DNA from: Lachnospiraceae bacterium
GTDB lineage: Bacteria; Bacillota; Clostridia; Lachnospirales; Lachnospiraceae
Reading direction: 5' to 3'
NCBI GenBank assembly: GCA_014804785.1
Contig: JAAUZD010000004.1
Location: 94,280-158,279 of the forward strand
Length of the DNA: 64,000 bases
Part shown: one piece after another, positions 29,515 to 38,110 of the stretch
Layout of the letters: each line of letters opens with the position of its first letter
How positions within the stretch are numbered: position 1 is the stretch's first letter
Program-made: the position numbers and the translations under genes
The notes under the pieces: generated by a model
What the model saw: only the letters and a program-made list of their open reading frames with translations
The model's database searches: none
Told to the model about the DNA's origin: nothing

Positions 29515-31950
29515 CTACTCCAGGTCTGACGCTCCTTCATCCTGCCTTGGGATGTCTGCCTTCCCGATAACCACCCTTACCTGATGTTCCGATCCGGCTT
29601 CCAGCGCCGGAATTTTTTTCACCTTCTGACCGTCCAGCCAGATTTCCTTTACCCCCTTCATCATTTTGTCCGGATTTTCCACACTTATATGGAACATAGC
29701 GCCCCTCCATACTCTGTCAGCCGAAAATCCTTTCCAATCGGCAGGAATACAGGGGTCCAGCTCCAGATGATCCAGCTGAGGTCTGATGCCTAAAATATAC
29801 CGCGTAGCGCTGAAATAAGCCCATCCGCCTGTACCTGTCATAAAAGGATGTCTTGCCCTTCCAAATCCTGTATGATCTCTGCCCATCACAAACTGACAAT
29901 AGGAATAAGGCTCTGCCTCCCTCACTTCTATCCGGTCATTCTGATAATAAGGGCACAGCGCATCGTAATATTCCATTGCCCGATCACCTCTTCCCAGCCT
30001 GCATTCTGCCGCCCATGCCCATGGGTTGGGATGGGAAAAGATGGCTCCATTCTCTTTCAGTCCCGGATAGACTCTTGTCACAAATCCAATATCATCATCA
30101 GGGACGGTATAAGCCGGTGCATTGAGCATAATTCCATAAGGGGTAAACAGGTATTCTCTTACGCTGTCCATTGCCTTAATTCCTTTTTCCAAATCAGCGG
30201 CTCCGGATAGTACTGCCCATGCATTGGACTCCAGATGAACTTTCCCCTCTTTATCTTTCTTTGTTCCTATTTTTTTCCCGTTTCTGGTGATTCCTCTGAT
30301 GAACCACTCTTCGTCCCAAAGCCGCTCATCACAGACTTTTTTCACTTTTTCTGCCATAGCAGCATACTTTTCCACATCCTTTTTCCTGCCCAGATATTCA
30401 GCAATCTGAAGGAAATTCTGAATTGCCCAATAATGAAGAAATGACACCATGGCACTTTCGCCGCCGCCTAAGTTCAGACAGTCATTCCAGTCTGCCCGGA
30501 GTCCTTTACAGATACCCTGCTGCCCCACCTGCTCATCGGAAAAATCCAGGATCCTCGTCATATGCTCATAGACGGTTCCCTCTCCTGCATCTGCATAGGT
30601 GATTATCTGATCTATAAAGTCCATATCACCCGTTTCCTTTACATATTCTGTAATGGCAGAAACCAGCCAGAGGGCATCATCCGAACAGGCATCTTCTATT
30701 CCGTGAATCATATTGCCTTTGTTAAATTCAGGTATGACCGTAGGAGACTTGAATGGCTTTTCCTTTTCATGATCTTCAAACCATTCCGGCTGGAATAAGT
30801 GCAGTCCATACCCCGATGATACCAACCCTTTAAGCAGTTCCACAATTCTCTGCTTACATTTCTCAGGATTAGAATGGGGAATCGTCATTGCATCTTGCGC
30901 CGTATCCCGATATCCCAGGCCGGTTCTTCCTCCTACCTCAATAAAAGAAGCAAATCTTGAAAACATCACATTGATTTCCGCCTGATACAAAGTCCATATG
31001 TTGATCAGTGTATTCATCCCCTGATTAGGCGTACAAATTTGAAGCTTGCCAAGCTTCTTATCCCAATATGCGCGAAGCCGGTCATACGCATGATCCACCG
31101 CTTTAAAATCACTGTATTTTTCTCTTGCCTTTTTTCCTGCTTCCCGGTTTCCTTCCCCTAAAATAAATATAATCCTCTTTTCTTCCCCGGGCGCAAGCAC
31201 GATATCCTTTTGAAGACTGCCGCAGTGATTATTTCCTTTTTCAAAGGAACCACCGCATTTTCCGTCAATCACCGCCTGCGGATTGTCCTCTGTATGGTAC
31301 AGACCAAGAAACTTGTCACGCAGACAGTCAAATCCATCCGGCATCTCGCTCATAGTAAAGTACTGATATCCAAATTCCTCATAAAAAAGATCATGCTCGA
31401 TGATGCCATCCTCATAGCTGCTCCCCGCACAGTACATGCTCATCTGGAAATTCTGATTGTCTATCATAATATGATGGAAAGAAAACTCGCAATAGGAAAA
31501 CACCTGCAGACTTCTCGTCACCTTGCCTTCATTCTTAATTTTTACATCCCATAATTCCAGCGCATCTCCAATCGGCACGAGAAGCGTCTGACTTGCCCTG
31601 ATATCGCTGTATCCGCATTCGTAGGTAGTATAAGAAAGCCCGTGACGGCAGGTATAATCGGCCTCCTTTAAGGACTTTCCTACAGGCTGCCAGGAAATGC
31701 TCCAGTAATCTCCGCTTTCAGAATCTCTCAGATACACATAATGACCGGGACGGTCCATCGGAACGCTGTTCCCGCGAAACCTTGTCACCCTGTGATACTC
31801 AGGCGTCTTATAAAACATGTACCCGCCTGCTGTGTGGTTGACCACAACGCAGGTGTCCTCCACCCCCAGATAATTGGTCCATGAAGTCGGAAGATCGATC
31901 CTGTCAATCACATACTCTCTGTTCTTATCGTCAAAATGCCCATATTGCAT
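29515..31950 (-). CDS. GH94 disaccharide phosphorylase (cellobiose/chitobiose phosphorylase family)
   Basis: 811 residues, the usual GH94 length. It should split a beta-linked disaccharide with inorganic phosphate. An N-terminal beta-sandwich (MQYGHFDDKNREYVI, NYLGVEDTC, HTAGGYMFY) is followed by an (alpha/alpha)6 barrel with the conserved DWND at about 487-490 (RADWNDCLNLGGGE), GRTGLGYRDTAQD and TGTGGWAY. The N-terminal region (RPGHYVYLRD) reads more like chitobiose phosphorylases than classical cellobiose phosphorylases, from memory, while the neighbouring mutase favours a glucose product. Specificity is therefore open. GGAGG lies eight bases from the ATG. It is the first gene of the locus. 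Confidence 0.93.
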   Translation of the reverse strand: MQYGHFDDKNREYVIDRIDLPTSWTNYLGVEDTCVVVNHTAGGYMFYKTPEYHRVTRFRGNSVPMDRPGHYVYLRDSESGDYWSISWQPVGKSLKEADYTCRHGLSYTTYECGYSDIRASQTLLVPIGDALELWDVKIKNEGKVTRSLQVFSYCEFSFHHIMIDNQNFQMSMYCAGSSYEDGIIEHDLFYEEFGYQYFTMSEMPDGFDCLRDKFLGLYHTEDNPQAVIDGKCGGSFEKGNNHCGSLQKDIVLAPGEEKRIIFILGEGNREAGKKAREKYSDFKAVDHAYDRLRAYWDKKLGKLQICTPNQGMNTLINIWTLYQAEINVMFSRFASFIEVGGRTGLGYRDTAQDAMTIPHSNPEKCKQRIVELLKGLVSSGYGLHLFQPEWFEDHEKEKPFKSPTVIPEFNKGNMIHGIEDACSDDALWLVSAITEYVKETGDMDFIDQIITYADAGEGTVYEHMTRILDFSDEQVGQQGICKGLRADWNDCLNLGGGESAMVSFLHYWAIQNFLQIAEYLGRKKDVEKYAAMAEKVKKVCDERLWDEEWFIRGITRNGKKIGTKKDKEGKVHLESNAWAVLSGAADLEKGIKAMDSVREYLFTPYGIMLNAPAYTVPDDDIGFVTRVYPGLKENGAIFSHPNPWAWAAECRLGRGDRAMEYYDALCPYYQNDRIEVREAEPYSYCQFVMGRDHTGFGRARHPFMTGTGGWAYFSATRYILGIRPQLDHLELDPCIPADWKGFSADRVWRGAMFHISVENPDKMMKGVKEIWLDGQKVKKIPALEAGSEHQVRVVIGKADIPRQDEGASDLE

Positions 31951-31978
31951 CGCAAATACCTCCCTTCCTGCTGATTTT

Positions 31979-32024
31979 ATTATAGCTTTTCAGTTATCTT
32001 TGCGGTATTGTCATTCATGTGAAT
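31979..32024 (-). promoter_or_regulatory. Candidate promoter and activator site of the GH94 gene
   Basis: A consensus TATAAT (31984-31979, minus strand) lies about 30 bases before the ATG without a recognisable -35 box. Upstream is a short palindrome ATTCATGTGAAT (32013-32024). A good -10 with a poor -35 fits an activator-dependent promoter, possibly driven by the linked AraC-type regulator. Confidence 0.4.
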
Positions 32025-32050
32025 ATTTGACGATTCTTGTTATTCTGGAT

Positions 32051-32079
32051 TTGTTCTTACAGGCGGATTGTGATAAAAT
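32051..32079 (+). promoter_or_regulatory. Promoter for the membrane-anchored lipase gene
   Basis: TTGTTC, a 17-base spacer and TAAAAT (preceded by TGTGA) read rightward, about 50 bases before the ATG at 32131. Confidence 0.55.
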
Positions 32080-32130
32080 AAAGCAATCAATTCAAAAGAA
32101 AATTCATGGAACAGGAAGAGAGAACGGAAA

Positions 32131-33501
32131 ATGATATTTTTACCCCATATTGTCCTTTTATTGCATCTGCTGGATAGTCTCATCTATATCTTGTGTTATG
32201 AATTTCTCGAAATAAAGCATATGCGTTCCTTCCTATGTGCCTCCTCTGCCCTGTCGCTTGTCCTCATATACATAGTTGCCTTATGTCTCCTGCACATCAT
32301 GCCCTACAGGGATAAAAACCATGCCTCCCTCCGTCTTAAAATCATGAAAGGCGGAACCCTGATTTTTCGCCTATGCTTCTGGGGTGTTCTGGCGCAGCCT
32401 TTTTTATACTTTTTTAAATTGTACAATTATGCCCTTTATCTGTTTTCCGGCGGCGGCACATCTGCCGTTTTATTCGACGCTGTGCTGGCCTTTTTCTTCT
32501 TTTACTTTCTCATCTTAAATGGCTGCATACGCATCCTATGTACCTGCCGCAGTCTGGGTGTGTGGAAAAGAGTTCTGATTTTCTTCTTTATATGGATCCC
32601 CTTCCTTCATCTTATCCCTGCAAAATACTTAAGCAAAAGAGCGAAAGTAGAATATGACGCGGAAGTATTCCGGTTTGAAAACAGACGCATCCGTGCGGAT
32701 TCCAATATCTGTGCTACCAGATATCCCATTATCATGCTTCACGGAATCGGTTTCCGTGATCTCCAGTATTTCAATTACTGGGGACGGATTCCAAAGGAAC
32801 TCTCACGCAACGGTGCCTCCGTCTATTATGGTCACCAGGAAGCATGGGGAACCATCGAGAACAACGCCCTGACCATCAAAAAGACAATCGAAAAAGTACT
32901 TCTTGAGAATCACTGCGACAAGGTAAATATCATTGCACACTCCAAAGGCGGTCTTGACGCCCGCTATCTGATTTCAGGCTTACACATGGAGGATCAGATT
33001 GCATCCCTGACCACCATATCCACCCCTCACAGAGGCTCGGAGCTTTTAAGCATTTTAAACCGGCTACCGGATTCGGTTTATCGCTTTATTTCCTCTTTAT
33101 TTGACCGCACATATAGGAAGTTAGGCGATCAAAATCCGGACTGTTATCATGCCAGCAAGCAGCTTTCCAGTGAATTTTGTGAGAGTTTTAATGAAAAATA
33201 CAAAGATTCGCCGAATGTTTACTACCAGAGCTATGCTTCCTATGTCAAGCATACCTTCGGAGACAATCTTTTAAGCATTCCCTATCTCCTCATGTTCCTT
33301 GCAGGAGCCCCGAAAAACGACGGACTTGTAAGCATAGAGTCGGCGCAATGGGGCAATTTTAAAAAAGTTTTTGCAAGTACAGGCAGACGGGGCATTTCAC
33401 ACGGAGATATGATTGACTTAAAGAGGGAAGATTACAAGGGATTTGACGTTATAGAAGCCTATATCCAGATTGTCGCAGAGTTAAAAAATTCTGGCTATTG
33501 A
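32131..33501 (+). CDS. Membrane-anchored alpha/beta-hydrolase, lipase-like
   Basis: 456 residues. The first ~170 hold about five hydrophobic segments. A cytoplasmic or extracellular alpha/beta-hydrolase domain follows (about 190-455). The oxyanion region is PIIMLHGIGF, the nucleophile elbow IAHSKGG has Ser near 271 (first Gly replaced by Ala, as in Bacillus lipases), and candidate Asp 397 (KNDGLVS) and His 424 (ISHGDM) complete the triad. STPHRGS is typical of triacylglycerol lipases. The substrate is probably a lipid or ester at the membrane. It is transcribed divergently from the GH94 locus. Confidence 0.88.
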   Translation: MIFLPHIVLLLHLLDSLIYILCYEFLEIKHMRSFLCASSALSLVLIYIVALCLLHIMPYRDKNHASLRLKIMKGGTLIFRLCFWGVLAQPFLYFFKLYNYALYLFSGGGTSAVLFDAVLAFFFFYFLILNGCIRILCTCRSLGVWKRVLIFFFIWIPFLHLIPAKYLSKRAKVEYDAEVFRFENRRIRADSNICATRYPIIMLHGIGFRDLQYFNYWGRIPKELSRNGASVYYGHQEAWGTIENNALTIKKTIEKVLLENHCDKVNIIAHSKGGLDARYLISGLHMEDQIASLTTISTPHRGSELLSILNRLPDSVYRFISSLFDRTYRKLGDQNPDCYHASKQLSSEFCESFNEKYKDSPNVYYQSYASYVKHTFGDNLLSIPYLLMFLAGAPKNDGLVSIESAQWGNFKKVFASTGRRGISHGDMIDLKREDYKGFDVIEAYIQIVAELKNSGY

Positions 33502-33515
33502 ATTTGCGAATCTAA

Positions 33516-33543
33516 TTGTTTTTTTTTTCCAAAGTGGTATAAT
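33516..33543 (+). promoter_or_regulatory. Upstream promoter candidate for the second chemoreceptor gene
   Basis: TTGTTT, a 16-base T-rich spacer and consensus TATAAT, starting 15 bases after the lipase stop. A second candidate lies at 33615-33642 (TTGACA, 16 bases, TATTTA), nearer the gene. Confidence 0.5.
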
Positions 33544-33667
33544 AAAAAAGACTCTATTTTTGTCGTATGTCTATCATAGCGTATGAATAGGTATATCATT
33601 TTAGAACCCGAACCTTGACATAAGAATATAGTATTGTATTTAAGCTGTTCGCAGATGAAAAATCTAA

Positions 33668-33688
33668 GAAATAGATCAGATCTATTTC
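33668..33688. promoter_or_regulatory. 21-bp palindrome in the leader of the second chemoreceptor gene
   Basis: GAAATAGATC and GATCTATTTC flank a single central A, a perfect 10-bp inverted repeat ending 23 bases before the ATG. It could be an operator or an RNA hairpin just ahead of the ribosome binding site. Confidence 0.55.
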
Positions 33689-33711
33689 CATAGGGAGAAT
33701 AGGAGAATTTT

Positions 33712-35400
33712 ATGTTAAATAAAATAAAAAATATGAAGGTAGAAAAAAAGCTTAGATACTGCTTTGCTTCGGTTGTAGCCATTGCCAGCATCTCAGGCAT
33801 TCTGGGCTTGATTTTTTTGTTTATTCACAACGTTGAATATAGCAATGCTTTAGTTAACAACGGTTTTTCCCAAGGTGAAATTGGTAGATTCGGTACATAC
33901 CTGAATAAAGAACCATCTCTTATACGGGAACTGATTCTTTTTGATGAAGAAGCCGACCTGCAGGCATGTGCTGCCGAGTTGACAGAAGCCCAGCAACTCA
34001 CAGATGATGCACTTGCTGAAATGGTTGAACACTGCACTACAGCGGAAGAAATAGAATATATTAACACCATTAAGGAAAGCCTTGCTGCCTACCGCAGTGT
34101 CTATACCGAAGTAGTAGCAATGGCAATGGAGAATAAAAATGACGAAGCCCGGGATATGCTGGCTACCCAAGGCAAACCAACCCTGAAAAAGCTGACTGCC
34201 GCTGTGGAGGGACTGATTGCGTTGAATGTGGAATTAGGCGAAAAAGCATCCAGTTCGCTGAACGTCCAGACTATTATTATCTTCGCCGTAATCATTATAG
34301 TCACTTTAATTGCTGTAATTGTATCAACAAAGATCTCAAAATCTGTGGCGAAATTATTTGCAGAGCCTATCAACCATGTTAAAGAAGCATCCCTCAAACT
34401 TGCGCAGGGTGATTTGAATATTAATGTTGAAACAATGTATCCTGACGAGATTGGCGAAATGACCGATGCATTCAAAGAGGCTACTGAAAACATGAAGTTA
34501 TATATTCGTGAATTGAGCAGAGGTCTTGGTGAAATCGCTGCGGGTAATTTTGACACTTCTACAGACGTAGATTTCAAAGGCGATTTTAAAGCTTTAGCAG
34601 ATGCGCTTGAAACAATTACTGCTTCTTTAAGCAGCACACTGAAAAATATCAATGAAGCTGCAGAACAGGTTGCACTGGGAGCAGGTCAGATGGCTGAAAG
34701 TGCACAGGCATTAGCTGAAGGTGCTACTGATCAGGCAGGCTCCGTAGAAGAACTGACGGCTACAATCCAGAATATTACGGAAGCAGTTGTAAACAGTTCA
34801 GAAAAAGCCAAACAGTCGCATGGAAATGCAGAAGAATTCGAGCGGGCGGCCGAGAAGAGCAACGAAGATATCAAGCTTCTTAACACAGCAATGGAGCGTA
34901 TCAATGACACCTCCAAACAAATTGCAAATATCATTGCAGAAATTGAAGATATTGCTTCCCAGACCAATCTCCTGTCACTGAACGCTTCTATTGAGGCAGC
35001 AAGAGCAGGCGAAGCCGGAAAGGGATTTGCCGTTGTAGCTGATCAGATCGGCAAGCTGGCATCAGACAGCGCTAATTCAGCAATCAATACAAAGAAACTA
35101 ATTGAAAATTCCATTATCGAGATTGAGCATGGAAATGACATTACATCAAAAACTACTGCCGCAATCGAATCTGTTATTGAAGGGATTAAAATGTTGGCAG
35201 TTTCCACAAAAGAAATCAGTGAATTATCTGATGCTCAGGCAGACGCTATGAGACAGCTGGAACTGGGTGTAGAACAAATTTCTGAGGTCATCCAGAATAA
35301 TTCAGCAGCAGCACAAGAAACATCCGCTACAAGTGAGGAATTGTCCGCACAATCTGATAACCTTGAAGGATTGGTTGGGCAGTTTAAGCTAAAATCTTGA
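33712..35400 (+). CDS. Methyl-accepting chemotaxis protein with four-helix-bundle sensor
   Basis: 562 residues. TM1 lies at about 22-42, an extracytoplasmic four-helix-bundle (4HB_MCP-like) domain at 43-180, TM2 at about 185-208, a HAMP domain near 210-265, and a signalling domain at about 290-560 with tip [23 protein letters not shown] (split here by reading). It should detect an extracellular ligand and signal to CheA. AGGAG lies six bases from the ATG. Monocistronic, with a terminator shared with the convergent mtnA. Confidence 0.93.
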   Translation: MLNKIKNMKVEKKLRYCFASVVAIASISGILGLIFLFIHNVEYSNALVNNGFSQGEIGRFGTYLNKEPSLIRELILFDEEADLQACAAELTEAQQLTDDALAEMVEHCTTAEEIEYINTIKESLAAYRSVYTEVVAMAMENKNDEARDMLATQGKPTLKKLTAAVEGLIALNVELGEKASSSLNVQTIIIFAVIIIVTLIAVIVSTKISKSVAKLFAEPINHVKEASLKLAQGDLNINVETMYPDEIGEMTDAFKEATENMKLYIRELSRGLGEIAAGNFDTSTDVDFKGDFKALADALETITASLSSTLKNINEAAEQVALGAGQMAESAQALAEGATDQAGSVEELTATIQNITEAVVNSSEKAKQSHGNAEEFERAAEKSNEDIKLLNTAMERINDTSKQIANIIAEIEDIASQTNLLSLNASIEAARAGEAGKGFAVVADQIGKLASDSANSAINTKKLIENSIIEIEHGNDITSKTTAAIESVIEGIKMLAVSTKEISELSDAQADAMRQLELGVEQISEVIQNNSAAAQETSATSEELSAQSDNLEGLVGQFKLKS

Positions 35401-35529
35401 ACAAATTTATTCTGTCAAATAACTTATATACAATGCGCCGCAGACAATGCATGACTTGCTTATACCACTTGCAATTTCGTAATGTATTATATTAGGTTAA
35501 ACGGGTAATAAGAAGCATCAGAACCTATA

Positions 35530-35577
35530 AAGGGGTATCCTCTAACAGTTTTTCTGTAAAAGGATACCTCTTTTTTA
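35530..35577. terminator. Bidirectional terminator between chemoreceptor and mtnA
   Basis: GGGGTATCC pairs with GGATACCTC around a longer bulged loop, with TTTTTT on the plus side and AT-rich sequence on the other. It ends convergent transcripts; the mtnA stop lies immediately beside it. Confidence 0.75.
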
Positions 35578-35578
35578 T

Positions 35579-36658
35579 TTAATTCTTCCCTTTGCATTTT
35601 AAAAGTGATTCTGTAAAAGGCGCCCTTGCTATTCCATGCTCCGTCACAATGGCTGTAATCAATTCATGATCCGTCACATCAAATGCCGGATTAAATACCT
35701 TCACTCCTTCCGGCGCCATGCGTTCTTTATACCACATTTCCGTTACCTCTTCCGGCGGACGCTGTTCAATCGTAATCTCTGCTCCTGTAGGCGTATCCAG
35801 ATCAATGGTGGATGTGGGTGCACATACATAAAAAGGTACGCCATATTGTTTTGCCACCGCAGCCACCACACTGGTTCCAATCTTGTTTGCCACATCCCCA
35901 TTGGCCGCCACCCGGTCACACCCTACGAACACAGCATTGATCCATCCATTTTTCATGACCATACCAGACATATTGTCACAGATTAAGGTCACATCCACTC
36001 CGGCACTGCTTAACTCATAAGCCGTCAGTCTTGCTCCCTGCAAAAGAGGTCTCGTCTCATCTGCAAAAACACGGAACTTGTACCCTCTCTCCTGCCCCAG
36101 ATAGATCGGCGCTGTAGCAGTACCATATTTACAGGTGGCAAGCTGTCCCGCATTACAATGCGTGAGAATACCATCTCCCGGTTTTACAAGACTTAATCCA
36201 TATTCACCGATAGACTTGCACACCCGGATATCTTCTTCCTTGATTTCCCGCGCCTCTTCGCCAAGTATCTCTACAATTTCAGCTACGCTCTTTCCGTCCT
36301 CGTGTGCCTGCCTGCATACCCGGTCCATCCGATTCAGCGCCCATGCCAAATTGACTGCCGTCGGTCTTGCGGAATCCAGATATTTCTTCTGTTCCATAAA
36401 CTTATCATAGAAAGCATCAAATTCCGTCTCATCTTTTGCTATCTGCCTCGACAAAACGTAAAGACCAAAAGCTGCCGCCACACCAATCGCCGGTGCGCCG
36501 CGGACCTTCAAAAGATAAATTGCATCCCATATCTCCTGCGCCGTAGAAAGCCGGATCAGTTCCATTTTTCCCGGCAGTTTTGTCTGGTCAATGATAATGA
36601 CACATTCGTCATTATCGCACAAATCCACTGTTTCGTACGCTATTATATTCTCATTCAT
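35579..36658 (-). CDS. mtnA: S-methyl-5-thioribose-1-phosphate isomerase
   Basis: 359 residues. It isomerises methylthioribose-1-phosphate to methylthioribulose-1-phosphate in methionine salvage. Conserved features are [26 protein letters not shown] (active Cys) and [18 protein letters not shown] (active Asp). No other mtn genes are nearby, so it may act in a partial salvage route. It starts three bases after the stop of a small membrane-protein gene and is probably translated from the same message. Confidence 0.96.
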   Translation of the reverse strand: MNENIIAYETVDLCDNDECVIIIDQTKLPGKMELIRLSTAQEIWDAIYLLKVRGAPAIGVAAAFGLYVLSRQIAKDETEFDAFYDKFMEQKKYLDSARPTAVNLAWALNRMDRVCRQAHEDGKSVAEIVEILGEEAREIKEEDIRVCKSIGEYGLSLVKPGDGILTHCNAGQLATCKYGTATAPIYLGQERGYKFRVFADETRPLLQGARLTAYELSSAGVDVTLICDNMSGMVMKNGWINAVFVGCDRVAANGDVANKIGTSVVAAVAKQYGVPFYVCAPTSTIDLDTPTGAEITIEQRPPEEVTEMWYKERMAPEGVKVFNPAFDVTDHELITAIVTEHGIARAPFTESLLKCKGKN

Positions 36659-36661
36659 CTT

Positions 36662-36844
36662 TCAGTTCCCTTTCTTTTCTTCCAATACTTCCAGAACAGA
36701 AAAAACAACACATACCAGTATAGCAAGAAATGACACTGCCCTTTCTATCCTCGAATTGATGCGCTTTCTTCTTTTCCTTTGCTGCTTTATCCGTTTCTTT
36801 TCCTGTTTTCTAATCTTAGAATCACTATAAAACCTTTGTGGCAT
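36662..36844 (-). CDS. Small basic single-helix membrane protein coupled to mtnA
   Basis: 60 residues. A strongly basic N-terminal half (KIRKQEKKRIKQQRKRRKR) precedes one hydrophobic helix (AVSFLAILVCVVFSVL, about 39-54) and a charged end. I do not recognise a family. The ATG at 36844 is nine bases from AAAGGAG, while the ATG at 36850 is only three away. It has its own good promoter, and its stop lies three bases before mtnA, which argues that it is really translated. Confidence 0.65.
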   Translation of the reverse strand: MPQRFYSDSKIRKQEKKRIKQQRKRRKRINSRIERAVSFLAILVCVVFSVLEVLEEKKGN

Positions 36845-36889
36845 ATTCATCGGCTCCTTTGATCATGCTGCATATGTGCCTGCCCTCTC

Positions 36890-36918
36890 ATTTTATCAGT
36901 AAAATGTTCAAAAGGCAA
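36890..36918 (-). promoter_or_regulatory. Promoter of the small membrane protein-mtnA unit
   Basis: TTGCCT (36918-36913), a 17-base spacer and TAAAAT (36895-36890) on the minus strand. Confidence 0.6.
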
Positions 36919-36965
36919 TGCGGATTGTATAATGCAGGCACAGGTTAGTTTGTAGCCAGTAGTCC

Positions 36966-37118
36966 GCACAGGGCAGGTAAATATACCAACGTCGTCGCGC
37001 TCCCGCTCCATAAAAACGTAGCAGACGCTAGACTCGAAAGAACCCGCGCTTTTAAGCGCGTGGTCAAGCGCTGACGTTTTTATAGGGACTCCTTTTGGTA
37101 TATTTACCTGCCCTGTGC
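36966..37118 (+). repeat. Palindromic mobile-element-like repeat, copy 1 (153 bp)
   Basis: Perfect 23-bp terminal inverted repeats (36966-36988 and 37096-37118; GCACAGGGCAGGTAAATAT is the first part) enclose an imperfectly palindromic core with CGTCGTCGCGCTCCCGCTCC and ATAAAAACGT...ACGTTTTTAT. A local hairpin CGCGCTT/AAGCGCG is unique to this copy. The two other copies lie near 49.4 and 50.2 kb. There is no coding capacity, so it is MITE-like or a structured intergenic repeat. Similarity with copy 2 extends past the right end (CGTTATTGG, CCTGTAAAGT). Confidence 0.85.
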
Positions 37119-37227
37119 TACGTTATTGGTTGGCCTGTAAAGTGTGGCATAATGTTCACATTTTTGCTATCTGGTAAATAGCAATCCTGTGTGGATTAAT
37201 GACTCCTCTGTAAAGAGTAACGGCGGG
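37119..37227. other. Spacer between the palindromic element and the long inverted repeat
   Basis: About 110 bases. It contains a small hairpin near 37165-37185 (TTGCTAT...ATAGCAA). No gene seen. Confidence 0.5.
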
Positions 37228-37704
37228 GCAATTCAGGTTTGGGTTCAGGTGCGGGGCGCGGGAATAGACGGCGGGGGATGGGGCGGTATCGGGGCTTGGG
37301 GGCAATGTCATTTAGATAAGGGGCACCAGCCTCAGGGCAGTCAGACTCCTGCATCAGGTCTGGCAAAAACTGTGCCGGAACCTTATGGGAAGTGGTTAGA
37401 AGGATTTGACAGCCCTTATGTACACAGCAATCGTCGGACAGGACGTCCGACGAAGGCGTAATTTGACCCATGGATGGGTCAATACGCCGTTTGCGTCCGG
37501 CACCAGTCCCTACATAAGGGCTGCCTAATCCTTCTTACCACTGTACATAGGTTCCGAAACAGTTTTTTGCCAGACCTGATGCAGGAGCCTGACTGCCCTG
37601 AGGCTGGTGCCCCTTATCTAAATGACATTGCCCCCAAGCCCCAATACCACCCCATCCCCCGCCGCCTATTCCCGCGTCCCGTACCTGAATCCAAACCTGA
37701 ATTG
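37228..37704. repeat. Long inverted repeat (~477 bp) with G-tracts and nested hairpins
   Basis: The left arm (37228-37422) and right arm (37511-37704) are reverse complements at roughly 90 percent identity over ~195 bases, with small indels. The 88-base centre holds two perfect smaller hairpins: TCGTCGGAC/GTCCGACGA (37431-37453) and TTGACCCA/TGGGTCAA, extended by GGCGTA/TACGCC (37455-37488). Each arm carries a G-quadruplex-type run of four G4-G5 tracts, on the plus strand at 37273-37302 and the minus strand at 37631-37660. Divergent 90-96-codon frames start in the central palindrome, but arm differences change amino acids freely, so I do not call them genes. Confidence 0.9.
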
Positions 37705-37768
37705 CTGCATTTCTGTATTTCTATATCTATCGCACATAAGTGTCTTATTCTACATATACTATAGAAAA

Positions 37769-37793
37769 AGAACGGCTGTGAAAAAGCCGTTCT
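37769..37793 (-). terminator. Terminator of the ABC exporter operon
   Basis: AGAACGGCT pairs with AGCCGTTCT, followed by TTTTTC on the minus strand. It lies about 320 bases beyond the permease stop and is the first good terminator in that direction. On the other strand the tail is TTATAATAT. Confidence 0.65.
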
Positions 37794-37824
37794 TATAATA
37801 TAAATCGTGTAAAATGGAGCACCT

Positions 37825-38097
37825 ATGGCAATAACCTCACTAGATATCCTCAACCTTTCTCATTCCCTTAAGGATGTGTGCGAAGTGAATTGTAATACTT
37901 CCGAATGTCTTTCTAATACTCTGAAACTTATACTTCAATATAATCTGATACAGGCTAACCTGGAATTCAGCAAGCAGTTTGACTGTGGTTTTCCTTTTCC
38001 TGTCCATGGTGCACCTCAAAAGGAAGCTGAACCCATAAAGCAGGGCACAGGGATCGATCTTACCAATCCCAACTATGCTCATCGTATAGATCGGTAG
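37825..38097 (+). CDS. Possible small hypothetical protein
   Basis: 90 codons beginning MAITSLDILNLSHSL, with GGAG about five bases before the ATG and a TATAAT 30 bases upstream. It has four Cys residues and no membrane segment, and I recognise no family. It stands alone, convergent with the ABC permease gene, inside what would be that operon's 3' region. It may be spurious. Confidence 0.3.
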   Translation: MAITSLDILNLSHSLKDVCEVNCNTSECLSNTLKLILQYNLIQANLEFSKQFDCGFPFPVHGAPQKEAEPIKQGTGIDLTNPNYAHRIDR

Positions 38098-38110
38098 GGC
38101 AAAGTGCGTT

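Noticed and set aside
37189..37764. Three 90-96-codon frames in the long inverted repeat as genes
   Set aside because: No ribosome binding sites, and differences between arms are mostly amino-acid-changing. Kept as a finding on structure, not as coding features.
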